NCBI GenBank assembly: GCA_005884195.1
Contig: VBBP01000056.1
Coordinates: 1 to 44,688 of the forward strand
Direction: 5' to 3'
Source: Candidatus Bathyarchaeota archaeon
GTDB taxonomy: Archaea; Thermoproteota; Bathyarchaeia; 40CM-2-53-6
Length of the DNA stretch: 44,688 bases
The position numbers and the translations under genes were made by a program. The notes under the pieces were generated by a model. The model saw nothing but the letters and a program-made list of their open reading frames with translations. It was not told where the DNA came from and did no database searches. Positions 8,216 to 16,213 of this stretch are shown here, one piece after another (within the stretch, counting starts at the first letter, position 1; every line of letters starts with the position of its first letter).

Positions 8216-9265
8216 ATGATGGAAGCTCGTAAGGTCCAGAAAGTCGGCTACTCCACCCTGATTGTCTCGTTACCTAAGGACTGGGTCGAACAGGTTAGTC
8301 TCAAGCAGGGGGACATTGTTACTTTCAGACGAGAGTCCGACGGCGGAATAACCGTCTATCCAGGATTAACCCGTGAACGGGAAAACTTCCGGTATGTCAT
8401 TAACGCGGACATTTGTGATGCTCCGAACCTTCTCACCAGAATCATCACCGCGAACTATCTAACAGGGCATGATACGGTCCAGATTATTGCAAAGAAAGAG
8501 CTCTCCCAGCGTCACCTGGAAGAGGTTCGAGCGGTTAGCCGACGGTTGACTGGGTTAGGGATTGTGGAGCAGAGTTTGAAGTCAGTTACATTGCAGAGTT
8601 TTGTCGATCCGACAAAGTTCCCGATCTACGGCTTGATGCGGCGGTTGCAGATTATTCTCAGCTCGATGCTTGAGACCGCTGTGAAAGCGGTTGTGGAGGG
8701 AAGACCAAATCTAGCCGACGAGGTTTTGCATATGGAGGAGGAGGCCGATCGTATCTACTGGATGATCATACGACAACTCTTGCTCGCTGTCCTGGATCGA
8801 CGGGTGGCGAAAGAGGTCGGCATCGACGGGCCGATGCACGTTGTAGGAAACAGGGTTATCGCGAAGAGTCTCGAGCAAATGGGCGATCTCGCCTCGCACA
8901 TTGCCCAAGAGGCGTTGAGGCTGAAGGGGGACGCTAAGGGCGTGGATGCGAAGCTTACGAAGGGGATTCTCGACTATAGCGATAAGGTCAGGTTGTTGAT
9001 CGAGGACTCGTTCAATGCGTTGATGAAGGGTGATCTGAAAAAGTCGAATGATTGTATTGAACGCGTGGCGAGCTGCGAACAGGTTGAGAGGCAACTGACG
9101 GAGAGCGTCATGCGCAGCGTCAAAGAAGTCAACCTTGCAGTCGGGCTGAGGTCGATCGTCTGGGACGTTGGACAAATGGCCAAGTATTCCGAGGCGATTG
9201 CTGAGGTAGCGATTAACAGGCACTTGGAAGCGCCAAGCGACTTCTGCACCTGGGAAAAAGCATAG
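8216..9265 (+). CDS. Phosphate uptake regulator: AbrB-like domain + PhoU domains
   Basis: About 349 residues. Residues 1-50 are a SpoVT/AbrB-like swapped-hairpin domain (RKVQKVGYSTLIVSLPKDWV, then LKQGDIVTF), usually DNA-binding. The rest is all helical with two PhoU-like three-helix units (for example SLEQMGDLASHIAQEAL), which bind metals and report phosphate-transporter state in related proteins. This fusion is common in archaea. I chose the ATG at 8216 over an in-frame TTG at 8207 because the conserved region begins right after it; 8219 is equally possible. No Pst transporter is nearby. Confidence 0.85.
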   Translation: MMEARKVQKVGYSTLIVSLPKDWVEQVSLKQGDIVTFRRESDGGITVYPGLTRERENFRYVINADICDAPNLLTRIITANYLTGHDTVQIIAKKELSQRHLEEVRAVSRRLTGLGIVEQSLKSVTLQSFVDPTKFPIYGLMRRLQIILSSMLETAVKAVVEGRPNLADEVLHMEEEADRIYWMIIRQLLLAVLDRRVAKEVGIDGPMHVVGNRVIAKSLEQMGDLASHIAQEALRLKGDAKGVDAKLTKGILDYSDKVRLLIEDSFNALMKGDLKKSNDCIERVASCEQVERQLTESVMRSVKEVNLAVGLRSIVWDVGQMAKYSEAIAEVAINRHLEAPSDFCTWEKA

Positions 9266-9350
9266 CAATTCAACAGTGTTTTCACTAAGGCAGTGGCGCG
9301 AGATTCGAGTGGGCCCCTGGGACCCTATGAAAGTTCACTTTTTCGATCCT

Positions 9351-9440
9351 AAAACCGGTTTCAAAAACCAGTTCCAGAACCAGATTTCAATAACGATTTC
9401 AAATATCGATGCCAGAACTAATTTCAAAAGCACGTTTCCG
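9351..9440 (+). repeat. Degenerate 12-13-base tandem repeat
   Basis: About six to seven imperfect units of the form GATTTCAAAAAC / CCAGTTCCAGAA follow one another in the 541-base gap after the PhoU gene. No convincing gene covers the gap. An open frame across the repeat exists but has no start signal and does not resemble a real protein. Confidence 0.35.
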
Positions 9441-9520
9441 ATTGTTGAGCTTTTGTTTTGTGAATCTTCTTCTTGGAATACTTTCAGGAGTGTCCGCGGG
9501 GACCGCTCGTGGTACGCGCG

Positions 9521-9722
9521 GTGCGCCGGGGGCGTAATTTTTCTCGCTAGCGTTTCTGTCTGGGTGTGATTCTGGGCTTGTTTCTCTGCAACAGGCTTGT
9601 TGTCAGCTTATTCTGCCTCATTCTTGCCCGCGTATTCCCCCTAGGGATAAGCGTGGAAGAGGGTGTTCTAGAAATCGTGGGCTTAGAGTCAGAATCAGGG
9701 CTGATAATGGGCGATTTTTTTT
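9521..9722 (+). repeat. Dispersed intergenic repeat, copy D
   Basis: A divergent copy. Its left block, GTAATTTTTCTCGCTAGCG followed by TTCTGTCTGGGTGTGATT, aligns with copy A. Its right block at 9690-9720, AATCAGGGCTGATAATGGGC then GATTTTTTTT, is the best preserved of all. It ends in eight T residues that could terminate a transcript. It lies between the PhoU gene and a convergent gene. Confidence 0.6.
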
Positions 9723-9809
9723 GCGGGTCCTCTACAAGAAGTCGGACTCAGTTAGAAGGGTCGAATCTCGACTAACGCTTTCCCAACCGACAGAGTGTCA
9801 GGCCGATTC

Positions 9810-10262
9810 CTATGTCTTGACGCCCTTCTTCATGGGATAGAAGCTGCTGAACCCTTGGCTCGGGGCATTTCCTTCAGACCAATCGGGCTTCTCCACGTTG
9901 TCGAATGTCTCGTCCTCACGTAACCTTCGCGGCAGGACATGGTTTGCGACAACCGCTTCTTTCAACAACGCAAGCCGATCTCGCAGAGAGTCAGTATACG
10001 AGAAGTCAAGCCTCTGAGAATACTCCTTGAACATCTCAACAACGGTCCTGTGTACTATGACCCTGGAGGATGTCCCTAGAGTGCTGGTTAACGCTTGCAC
10101 AACGTCGTCGAACCTGTTGGGAATATCCTCTTTCCGGATCCCACTGCGAACAATTAGATCGTAGACAGCCGCCTGAACCTTGGGCCCCAGCGTTTCCAGT
10201 AAGACCTTTCCAAAACAGTACCCGAGAGTCCCGTAGAAACTCTCCACTAGAGAAGACCTCAA
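9810..10262 (-). CDS. Helical protein related to the first gene of the KaiC-like modules
   Basis: 150 residues from a TTG start. Residues about 5-105 align by eye with the first proteins of the two KaiC-like modules (10518 and 37304). Shared features are an N-terminal helix ending in a LG-x-V-x-L pattern, a P-x-x-F-D/H-x-x-L/V helix, a stretch S-x-x-(V/L)-x-x-R/E-x-(V/I)-V-x-(E/D)-(M/L)-(F/Y), and a closing alpha-helix rich in A, L and K. The C-terminal 45 residues are unique and polar. It is divergent from module 1, separated by 255 bases. Function unknown. Confidence 0.6.
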   Translation of the reverse strand: MRSSLVESFYGTLGYCFGKVLLETLGPKVQAAVYDLIVRSGIRKEDIPNRFDDVVQALTSTLGTSSRVIVHRTVVEMFKEYSQRLDFSYTDSLRDRLALLKEAVVANHVLPRRLREDETFDNVEKPDWSEGNAPSQGFSSFYPMKKGVKT

Positions 10263-10303
10263 AGCGTCCTCGCCTACCGGACCCTAATCGAAGGCAATCG
10301 AAT

Positions 10304-10321
10304 ACGGGTGTTGTAACCCGT
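10304..10321. promoter_or_regulatory. Inverted repeat between the orphan helical gene and KaiC-like module 1
   Basis: ACGGGT and ACCCGT flank GTTGTA, giving a perfect 6-base dyad about 42 bases before the start of the minus-strand gene. It may be an operator for that gene, or chance. Confidence 0.25.
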
Positions 10322-10517
10322 CATAGCAAACGTATCAGATAGTATGCGCAACGAACCCATCCTCCTTTGAAATCATAAGGCGCGAATGTCTCAGCCGATT
10401 GTTCCCTTCGAAATTCTCGCCTTCCATTGCAAGATCGGAAGAATCCTGTCCACGAAAGCTCGAAAGCGAGGTTACAACCAGTTCATGTCTTAGCTATCAC
10501 GCCAGCAATGTGAAGAC

Positions 10518-10922
10518 ATGATGAGCATGGCAACGCGAGCGCGTGAGCCCAGTTCGACTAATCCTAGTGGGAATTTCTGGCCCGCTCAGAAGTCCAGTGG
10601 AAACTCGAATTCTGCACCGGAGGAAGCGTTCTCTTCCTTGCTCACGGGCATCGTCTGCGATGCTCTTTCGAACGCGTTAGGCCGCTATGTCCTGGACATT
10701 CTAGCGTCGAAGGGGTTACTTGACGACTCAGACAACCCGAAGGAATTTGACAGAGAATTACAATCACTATTCGGTAACGGGGCATCCGTTCTCGAAAGGA
10801 TCGTCGTTAAAGATCTCTACCGAAAACTGAGCATACCCTACGACTCGGACGCCCGATTCGACTATGAGAAGTCCCTAGCAACGGCGAAGGAAGTCTGTTT
10901 CGTGGAGAGCAGGCTCAAATGA
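10518..10922 (+). CDS. KaiC-like module 1, gene 1: small helical protein
   Basis: 134 residues from an ATG. The first 36 are low-complexity (S, N, P and A) and look disordered. Residues about 37-125 are helical and match the first gene of module 2 (37304): EFDRELQSLFGNGASVLER followed by IVVKDLYRKL, against EFHRDLQFYFGFGALTLER followed by MIVKELFHKL. No known domain is evident. Its TGA overlaps the ATG of the next gene (ATGA), so the two are translationally coupled. The constant position in front of a DNA-binding protein and a KaiC-like ATPase suggests a role in the same complex or pathway. Confidence 0.75.
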   Translation: MMSMATRAREPSSTNPSGNFWPAQKSSGNSNSAPEEAFSSLLTGIVCDALSNALGRYVLDILASKGLLDDSDNPKEFDRELQSLFGNGASVLERIVVKDLYRKLSIPYDSDARFDYEKSLATAKEVCFVESRLK

Positions 10923-11215
10923 GCGGAGGGGAAATCCTGTCGACACTCCTCGCGTCAGAGGTCAGAGGAGACCTACTAATCCTCTTCCACAAGAACCCGG
11001 GACTTATCGACACAGTTGATGGAATAGCCCGGCGGATCGGAAGAACAACCATCTCAGTCATCTCCGATGTAAGGGAACTCTTGCAGTTGGGGCTTCTGAA
11101 ACAGAAGAGAATTGGAGCCTCTGAAGTTCTATTCCTGGATCGCGCAAAGGACCGTGAAATCCTAGAGTCGGTGGCGAACCATCTCAAGACGGTCCAGATA
11201 GGTGGGTCGAAATGA
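10919..11215 (+). CDS. KaiC-like module 1, gene 2: winged-helix protein
   Basis: 98 residues. The order helix EILSTLLASEVRGDLLILFH, then IDTVDGIARRIGR, a helix ISVISDVRELLQLGLLK and a wing IGASEVLFLDR is that of a small winged helix. It ends in a helix ILESVANHLKTV that may bind partners. A close relative (37642) occupies the same place in module 2. It starts at an ATGA overlap with gene 1 and ends in an ATGA overlap with the ATPase gene. It is probably a transcription regulator or adaptor controlled by the ATPase. Confidence 0.8.
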   Translation: MSGGEILSTLLASEVRGDLLILFHKNPGLIDTVDGIARRIGRTTISVISDVRELLQLGLLKQKRIGASEVLFLDRAKDREILESVANHLKTVQIGGSK

Positions 11216-12057
11216 CCACACCACGATCCAAAACCGGATCCTCGGAGTTCGACCAATTGTTTTCGAGTAGAATAGCGGAAGGTGGTCGGGTAAAGACTGG
11301 AATTGTCGAGCTTGACGAGATGCTCAGGGGAGGGTTCATGCCGGGTGACGCCGTCATGCTCGCGGGAAGCGCAGGCACGGGAAAGACAACCCTGGCTCTA
11401 CAATACCTTGTCAACGGAGTCAAGCGCGGAGAACCCGGGATCTACGTAACCTTCGAAGAGCTCCCTGACCAGATCTATAGAGATGCGAAGAACTTCGGGT
11501 GGGACCTCCGCAAAATGGAAGAGGAGGACAAGTTCCGCGTAATCTGCACATCTCCAAATCTCGTCTTGGAGTCCGGCGACGGAAGCTTGCTGGATGATGT
11601 TCTCCGGGATATTCAGCCTCGACGGCTTGTCATAGACTCGCTCAGTCATCTGGAGATGTTTGTGAAGAGGGATGATATGAGAATGGAAGCCTACCGGATT
11701 GTCAGGTATTTGAAGACCCATGGAGTCAGTTCCATTTTGCTGTGGGAGTCACCTCAAATAAGCGGAGGAGTCTTCAGCGTAACCGATGTAGGGCTCAGCT
11801 TCCTTGTCGATTGTATCCTCGCACTCAAACCCGTAGAGATCGAGTCATCGCTACGCAAAGCCCTCGTGATTCTGAAAATGCGGGGAAGCGATCATGACAA
11901 GAGGCTTAGAGAATACGAAATAACACCGGCAGGCATCAAGATAGAGTCAGCCTTCTCAAACTACGAAGGAATCATCAGCGGGTCGCCGAGAAAGGTAGCA
12001 TCAGAGAAGTTCATGGAACTGTTCCGCGGAGCCTCAGAGAAACAGAAGAAGGCGTAG
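11212..12057 (+). CDS. KaiC-like module 1, gene 3: single-domain KaiC/RAD55-type ATPase
   Basis: 281 residues. A single RecA-fold domain carries Walker A GSAGTGKTT at 52-60, the KaiC catalytic-glutamate pair in VTFEELP at 81-83, and Walker B LVIDSLSH with D142. Circadian KaiC has two such domains; single-domain archaeal relatives act as ATP-dependent switches, for example ArlH in the archaellum motor. The region before Walker A (TGIVELDEMLRGGFMPGD) is typical. The C-terminal 25 residues differ from the module 2 copy. It begins in an ATGA overlap with the winged-helix gene and is followed after five bases by a membrane protein. Confidence 0.88.
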   Translation: MTTPRSKTGSSEFDQLFSSRIAEGGRVKTGIVELDEMLRGGFMPGDAVMLAGSAGTGKTTLALQYLVNGVKRGEPGIYVTFEELPDQIYRDAKNFGWDLRKMEEEDKFRVICTSPNLVLESGDGSLLDDVLRDIQPRRLVIDSLSHLEMFVKRDDMRMEAYRIVRYLKTHGVSSILLWESPQISGGVFSVTDVGLSFLVDCILALKPVEIESSLRKALVILKMRGSDHDKRLREYEITPAGIKIESAFSNYEGIISGSPRKVASEKFMELFRGASEKQKKA

Positions 12058-12062
12058 ATTCA

Positions 12063-12407
12063 ATGCTTGATCCTATTGTAATTCCAACGCTTTATTTCAT
12101 CAGCGTCGTCGAGCTCATATTGCAGGCGGGTGTGTTCTTCTACGCCTACCGAGTGACAAAACTAACGGGGTCATTCCGTGCCTGGACCCTGATCATAGCA
12201 GCGTTTGCTCTCCTAACTGTCAGAAACGTGGTCGGTCTCCTTTTCGAGCTCATGCTTCCTACTGATCAGGTTTCCTCCCTGATAGAATCTGTCGGGGTCA
12301 CGACGACAATCCTGAGTTCAGCGATGAACCTTGCAGCGGGATTAGCACTGTTCCTTGGAATGTTCGGTCTTGTCAAACGATTCCAAAGCCAACCTAAAAC
12401 TCCTTAG
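12063..12407 (+). CDS. KaiC-like module 1, gene 4: small three-helix membrane protein
   Basis: 114 residues with three hydrophobic helices at about 6-28, 38-62 and 78-104, and a short basic tail. The ATG is five bases after the ATPase stop, so it is the last gene of the operon. It is unrelated by eye to the larger membrane protein in the same slot of module 2, although both contain a helix with a G-A/S pattern followed by short polar loops. It may anchor the cytosolic components or sense the membrane. Confidence 0.7.
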   Translation: MLDPIVIPTLYFISVVELILQAGVFFYAYRVTKLTGSFRAWTLIIAAFALLTVRNVVGLLFELMLPTDQVSSLIESVGVTTTILSSAMNLAAGLALFLGMFGLVKRFQSQPKTP

Positions 12408-12442
12408 AAGGAGCGCTCCTTCCGAGGCCGAAGCGGCCCTCC
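12407..12442. terminator. Two adjacent palindromes between convergent genes
   Basis: GAAGGAGCGCTCCTTC (12407-12422) is a perfect 16-base palindrome that begins inside the stop codon of the module 1 membrane gene. It is followed at once by a GC hairpin, GAGGCCG-AAG-CGGCCCTC (12425-12441, one bulge). The site lies between convergent genes, so a two-way terminator or RNA-end structure is plausible. No T-run follows, so this is not a typical archaeal terminator. Confidence 0.4.
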
Positions 12443-12491
12443 GATTCGTGGAACTTTTCAAGAAAGCCGTGAAGGGACGGAATCCATCAAC

Positions 12492-13166
12492 TCATATTGA
12501 AGAAAAGCCGGCGAGCGAAGATAGTCCCTGAAGATTGTCAATACGCTCGGTGATGCTCGGAAGACTCGCAAGGCGACGACCGCCTCTCCCGCTTTTCAAT
12601 CGGTCAACGTCGTCAAGACCCATCAGGTCGATCTTCTTCATAACCTGCAGCAGCGGGTCCTTTCCTATTACAGAAGATGTCCGAGAATCCGCTTCTAGTC
12701 TTGCTCTCTTCAGGTCGGCGTCATAGCGCCTCCCACCAAGAATTGCCAGCGGGAAGAGGAGTACAGGGTAGAGGAATATAATCCATGACATTTGCAAGAG
12801 GATGGCAGCGGTTATCGTCCCTCCTAGAGAAACTATCAGGGGTACCCTGGTTAGCAGGAACGCGGTGCCCCTCATTGACCGTCTTATCTTCTTCTCGAAC
12901 ACGAGCGAGGAAGCGATTACGGGCCGCCATTCTTCGACGGTCAGTTTTCCCATCATACGTGCCGGCAGTACCATTGAATGACGAAGAAACATGCACCAAT
13001 CGGAAGGTACGGAGCGAGTGCTGCGGCCTACTGGTATCCATTCCATCCATCGAATATCCCTGAGGTTGAGCCCTGGAAGATCGAGCTGCTGGCCGAGACC
13101 ACTAGCCACCTCTAGGAGTCTAGCATCATCAGGACTTGACGGTAGGGGTCTTCGAAACCGGCTCAA
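12492..13166 (-). CDS. Degenerate M48-like membrane peptidase homologue lacking HExxH
   Basis: 224 residues from a TTG start. The layout follows M48 (HtpX/Ste24-like) peptidases: a lead-in ending VLPARMMGKLTVEEWRPV, two hydrophobic segments at about 105-145, an R-x-x-x-E-A-D-like helix (RARLEADSRTSSVIGKDPLL) and a closing PSITERIDNL. In active enzymes the stretch after L-T-x-E-E reads A-H-E-x-x-H; here it is VIASSLVFEK, so both zinc histidines and the catalytic glutamate are gone. It is therefore a pseudo-peptidase or a decaying gene, although the frame is intact. The homology call is by pattern only. Confidence 0.5.
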   Translation of the reverse strand: MSRFRRPLPSSPDDARLLEVASGLGQQLDLPGLNLRDIRWMEWIPVGRSTRSVPSDWCMFLRHSMVLPARMMGKLTVEEWRPVIASSLVFEKKIRRSMRGTAFLLTRVPLIVSLGGTITAAILLQMSWIIFLYPVLLFPLAILGGRRYDADLKRARLEADSRTSSVIGKDPLLQVMKKIDLMGLDDVDRLKSGRGGRRLASLPSITERIDNLQGLSSLAGFSSI

Positions 13167-13184
13167 GCCTCTGACACTTGGCCT

Positions 13185-13355
13185 TTGATTAGAGGAGCTT
13201 TAAAGATCGATCTGAAACCCGCAGATGCCATGAAGTATTATGACGAGGAGAAGATGGTCGACATTCAGAAGGCGTTCGATGCGGAGGTTCTGACATGGAA
13301 AAGAGTGACCCCCGAACCAATGACCTATTTCCAAATCCGGGAGACAACCAGGTGA
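13185..13355 (+). CDS. Short TfoX-N-like fragment
   Basis: A 56-residue frame from a TTG start. Its last part, FDAEVLTWKRVTPEPM, resembles the beginning of TfoX N-terminal-type domains, in which the conserved fold continues for about 60 more residues. Here it stops after YFQIRETTR. No continuation was found in the next 100 bases in another frame. It is probably a remnant or a very short protein. Confidence 0.3.
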   Translation: MIRGALKIDLKPADAMKYYDEEKMVDIQKAFDAEVLTWKRVTPEPMTYFQIRETTR

Positions 13356-13503
13356 TGATGGGATTATGGTTGTGCGCTACCTAACGGGGCAACAAGAATT
13401 GCGGTCAGTTGCGTACTCACCTGAAAATGTGTAAATCCATAATACTTGTTGGGCAGATGGCAAGTCATGCGCCGTAGCAAGGCTGGGTTACGCTTGTCAC
13501 CAG

Positions 13504-13858
13504 GTGCTGTTGCAAGTGAAGGATGTACAACGATCTAGGGACTTCTACACCAAGAAGGCGGGCTTCAAGGTACTGTACGACTTTTCTCCCGAATACGTTG
13601 CCGTTATCACCCCGAACAGGCTTCAGATAGGCTTACACCCGTTTCCAAGAGGGAGTCGTCGACCGGATTGGGGAACGAACTACCGGGATAGAGTTTGAAG
13701 TCGATAACGTTGACTTCTGGTACCGAACGCTAAGAAAGCGAGGAGTAAAGTTCAGCGAAAAACCGAAGGATTCCTGGGGAGAACGGGAAGCGCGTTTCAC
13801 AGACCCCGATGGCTACCGCCTAGCGATATCGAGCCCAGCCAAGAAATCCTCAAAATGA
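13504..13858 (+). pseudogene. VOC (glyoxalase/bleomycin-resistance) family gene with a frameshift
   Basis: Frame 1 gives 50 good residues of a VOC domain (VKDVQRSRDFYTKKAGFKVL, then YVAVITPNRLQIGLH) and then loses sense. From about 13650 another frame continues the fold (GIEFEVDNVDFWYRTLRKRG, then EARFTDPDGYRLAISSP) to a TGA at 13856-13858. Together they make a normal domain of about 118 residues. The break lies near AGAGGGAG at 13649-13656, so one indel explains it. Substrate cannot be told. It is either a real pseudogene or an assembly error. Confidence 0.65.
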
Positions 13859-13907
13859 AATCAGTCCGGCCACGACATAGGAATGCGCCGAAGATAATTC
13901 GGCTAGA

Positions 13908-14516
13908 TTAGCCTGGTCTCGCCCAGACCCTGAGAAAGTGCTTCTTCCCGAAGAGCGTGGCAAGAGCGAGAGCAAAGGCCCAAGAGACACCTCCAGCAAT
14001 TTCTACTATTGTGATCAGAGGCCGATCTAGATAGAGAACTCCAGCCATACCGAGAAGGATCGACAACAGGGTTAGAATATCCGCCCGGTCCAATATCCTG
14101 AACTCGCGTGTCCCGTCCCGGAAAACTACGTTAATGGTTCCCCCGAAAATGGCCGAACCAACCAATGCCAGTAAGAAAACTGAGAGCAGATCGTTGTAAG
14201 GGACTCTCAACAGCAAGAGGCCTGCCTCATCAATACAAAGCCCTGCTCCTATTCCAAAGATCAAGGCCGCGTCCCATCTTACCCTCTGCCTCTTGGTAAC
14301 CGCCAGAAAACTGGTGGCGAGCGAGAGCATTGCCAGACCATAGTAGAAGTGGTGTAGTTGAAACACGTCAGACGAGCGAATTGGGCAAGAAAGGCCACAT
14401 CTGAGATAAGATTCAAGGGAAACATACTCCCAGACACGAGCCACTAGGACCGCGCTACAGAAACCTGTGGTGGCGAAGGAGAAACCTACAGGCCCGCCAA
14501 GGCCCAGAGAGGCCAA
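13908..14516 (-). CDS. Multi-pass membrane protein, unknown
   Basis: 202 residues (TTG start) with about six hydrophobic segments. A conserved-looking polar stretch, SDVFQLHHFYYGL, lies between the first two; its paired histidines could bind metal or heme, but no enzyme family is recognised. It ends with a basic tail KKHFLRVWARPG. It reads in the same direction as the small Cys protein gene upstream (14607), 90 bases away. Confidence 0.6.
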   Translation of the reverse strand: MASLGLGGPVGFSFATTGFCSAVLVARVWEYVSLESYLRCGLSCPIRSSDVFQLHHFYYGLAMLSLATSFLAVTKRQRVRWDAALIFGIGAGLCIDEAGLLLLRVPYNDLLSVFLLALVGSAIFGGTINVVFRDGTREFRILDRADILTLLSILLGMAGVLYLDRPLITIVEIAGGVSWAFALALATLFGKKHFLRVWARPG

Positions 14517-14606
14517 GTGATTAACCGAAATGAACTCCGTTCGGCTGCAATTTAGCTTATCTGAATTTCCAGGTGAGTGGCTAAGATCTGAGCGATCTGG
14601 GTCTTC

Positions 14607-14876
14607 TTACTTGGTCGTCTGATGTCTGATCTGGGCTAGCTCTTTCTCGACTGCGACGATTCTTTTGGGACAGTTGGGACAGAAAGAAGGAAGCATTGCA
14701 TAGATGTTGGCGTTAAGCTGGAGAAAGGGTTGAATCATTTGATTCACAGCTGCGGCCCCGGGATCTGTTGGATAGACTTTCGAACGCTGCTCCATGTCCT
14801 TCATGTTCTCACCCATGACAGTCAAAACGGGGCATTCGCCGAGACCATAGACGCAAGAGTTGTCGGACTTCTCCAA
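14607..14876 (-). CDS. Small cysteine-containing protein, unknown
   Basis: 89 residues from a TTG start. Four cysteines sit in two groups, CVYGLGEC near the N-terminus and CPNCPKR near residue 66, which could bind zinc or a cluster. Between them is a helix rich in M, Q and N, and the C-terminus is a charged helix (IVAVEKELAQIRHQ). No family is recognised. It is divergent from larC. Confidence 0.5.
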   Translation of the reverse strand: MEKSDNSCVYGLGECPVLTVMGENMKDMEQRSKVYPTDPGAAAVNQMIQPFLQLNANIYAMLPSFCPNCPKRIVAVEKELAQIRHQTTK

Positions 14877-14901
14877 AGCTGATCATGGCAATCTCGAAAT
14901 A

Positions 14902-14914
14902 GCTTGATTAATAC
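14902..14914 (+). promoter_or_regulatory. TATA-like box for larC
   Basis: GCTTGATTAATAC lies about 35-45 bases before the ATG at 14947 but only a few bases before the in-frame GTG at 14917. It therefore supports 14947 as the start. Confidence 0.4.
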
Positions 14915-14946
14915 TTGTGCCCACGCGAGCGGTTGGACAGGTCAGC

Positions 14947-16194
14947 ATGAGAGCTTCCGGAAGAGTGGTGATAGTCGACGCCAGTTCTTCAGGAGCCTCT
15001 GGGGACAAATTCCTAGGCGCTCTTATCGATCTTGGTGGGAGCCCGAAGAGTCTGGATAGAGTCGCCAGGGCAGTGGAAGAGAATCTTACGGGCGCGAGTC
15101 ATGTTCATGTCAAGACGAGCATGGTCGAGAGAGGAGAAATCAGGGGACAGCTGGTCGAAGTAAGATCTGAGGAGAAGGTTTCGAAGAGAAAGGCCGGCGA
15201 TCTTCAATCGTCTGCTCTAAGATGCGGGAAAGCATTGGGTCTCTCTGATTGGGGAACGTCTTTTGTCAAATCCGTCTTGGATACTCTATCCTCAGCAGAG
15301 TCTCGGGTCCACGGCCACTCCGCGAAAGAAGTAGAGCTTCATGAGCTCGGGTCTGCCGACACTCTCGTGGACATTCTCGGTGTCGCATACCTCGCAGATG
15401 AACTCGAACTATCGGGAGCTAGATGGTGGTGCGGACCGATTGGCGTCGGAACGGGAGTAACGGAGTTCTCTGGGCGAGCCTATCCGAATCCAGCGCCCGC
15501 TGTCGCCGAGATCCTAAGATCCCACAAGTTTCCAATGAAAACAAGCAATATCCAATTCGAACTGACGACACCTACAGGCGGTGCAATCGCAGTAAATCTG
15601 GTAGGCAGTGAAACAGGGAAGGTTCCGATAATTACGCCCCACAAGATCGGATACGGCGCAGGATCGAAGGATCTTGACCAGGTGGCTAATGTTCTCCGTC
15701 TCACCGTGGGCGAGCTCTCCGAGACTGAACATTCACACGACGAAGTAGTCGTCCTGGAGACAAACCTGGACGACGTTTCCGGCGAAGTTATTGGACGGGC
15801 AGTTGAGAGACTGATGGAAGCAGGAGCCCGAGACGTATCAATCACTCCAGTGTTCATGAAGAAGAACCGGCCCGGCCAACTGATCTCTATCATAACAGAC
15901 AAGGCAAAGAGCGAACGATTAGCTGAGTTGCTGATGGAAGAAACCGGGACTCTTGGAGTACGAGAAATGCCGGTTTCCAGACACATCAGCAGAAGGTCCA
16001 GTGGCACCGTGGAGCTTGAAGTCGTAGGAAGGAAGTTTCAGGTCAAAGTAAAGAGGGCGCTTACAACGACGGGTCATGCGCAAGGAGGCAAAGTGGAGTA
16101 CGAAGACCTTCGAAGAATATCCAATGAAACTGGACTAAGTTTGAGAGAGCTGCAGCAGATCGTTAAGACCCGAGTTATTGCGCGCGACAGCTAA
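14947..16194 (+). CDS. larC: LarC, nickel-pincer cofactor nickel insertase
   Basis: 415 residues from the ATG at 14947 (an upstream in-frame GTG at 14917 adds ten). LarC inserts nickel into the thiocarboxylated pyridinium mononucleotide to give the NPN cofactor of lactate racemase and related LarA enzymes. Diagnostic stretches are the N-terminal SGASGDKFLGALIDLGG (usual form SGISGDM), HELGSADTLVDILG, the ELTTPTGGAI segment, LETNLDDVSGEVIG and the basic C-terminal part VKVKRALTTTGH. A complete single frame is present, whereas some lactobacilli make LarC by programmed frameshift. LarB, LarE and LarA are not in the window. An ECF-S-like membrane protein follows after 19 bases. Confidence 0.92.
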   Translation: MRASGRVVIVDASSSGASGDKFLGALIDLGGSPKSLDRVARAVEENLTGASHVHVKTSMVERGEIRGQLVEVRSEEKVSKRKAGDLQSSALRCGKALGLSDWGTSFVKSVLDTLSSAESRVHGHSAKEVELHELGSADTLVDILGVAYLADELELSGARWWCGPIGVGTGVTEFSGRAYPNPAPAVAEILRSHKFPMKTSNIQFELTTPTGGAIAVNLVGSETGKVPIITPHKIGYGAGSKDLDQVANVLRLTVGELSETEHSHDEVVVLETNLDDVSGEVIGRAVERLMEAGARDVSITPVFMKKNRPGQLISIITDKAKSERLAELLMEETGTLGVREMPVSRHISRRSSGTVELEVVGRKFQVKVKRALTTTGHAQGGKVEYEDLRRISNETGLSLRELQQIVKTRVIARDS

Positions 16195-16213
16195 ACACAC
16201 GTGATAGAGAGAA

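Noticed and set aside
9276-9569. A 97-residue forward frame in the gap after the PhoU gene
   Set aside because: It is built from the short tandem repeat and the left end of repeat copy D, so it is unlikely to be a gene.
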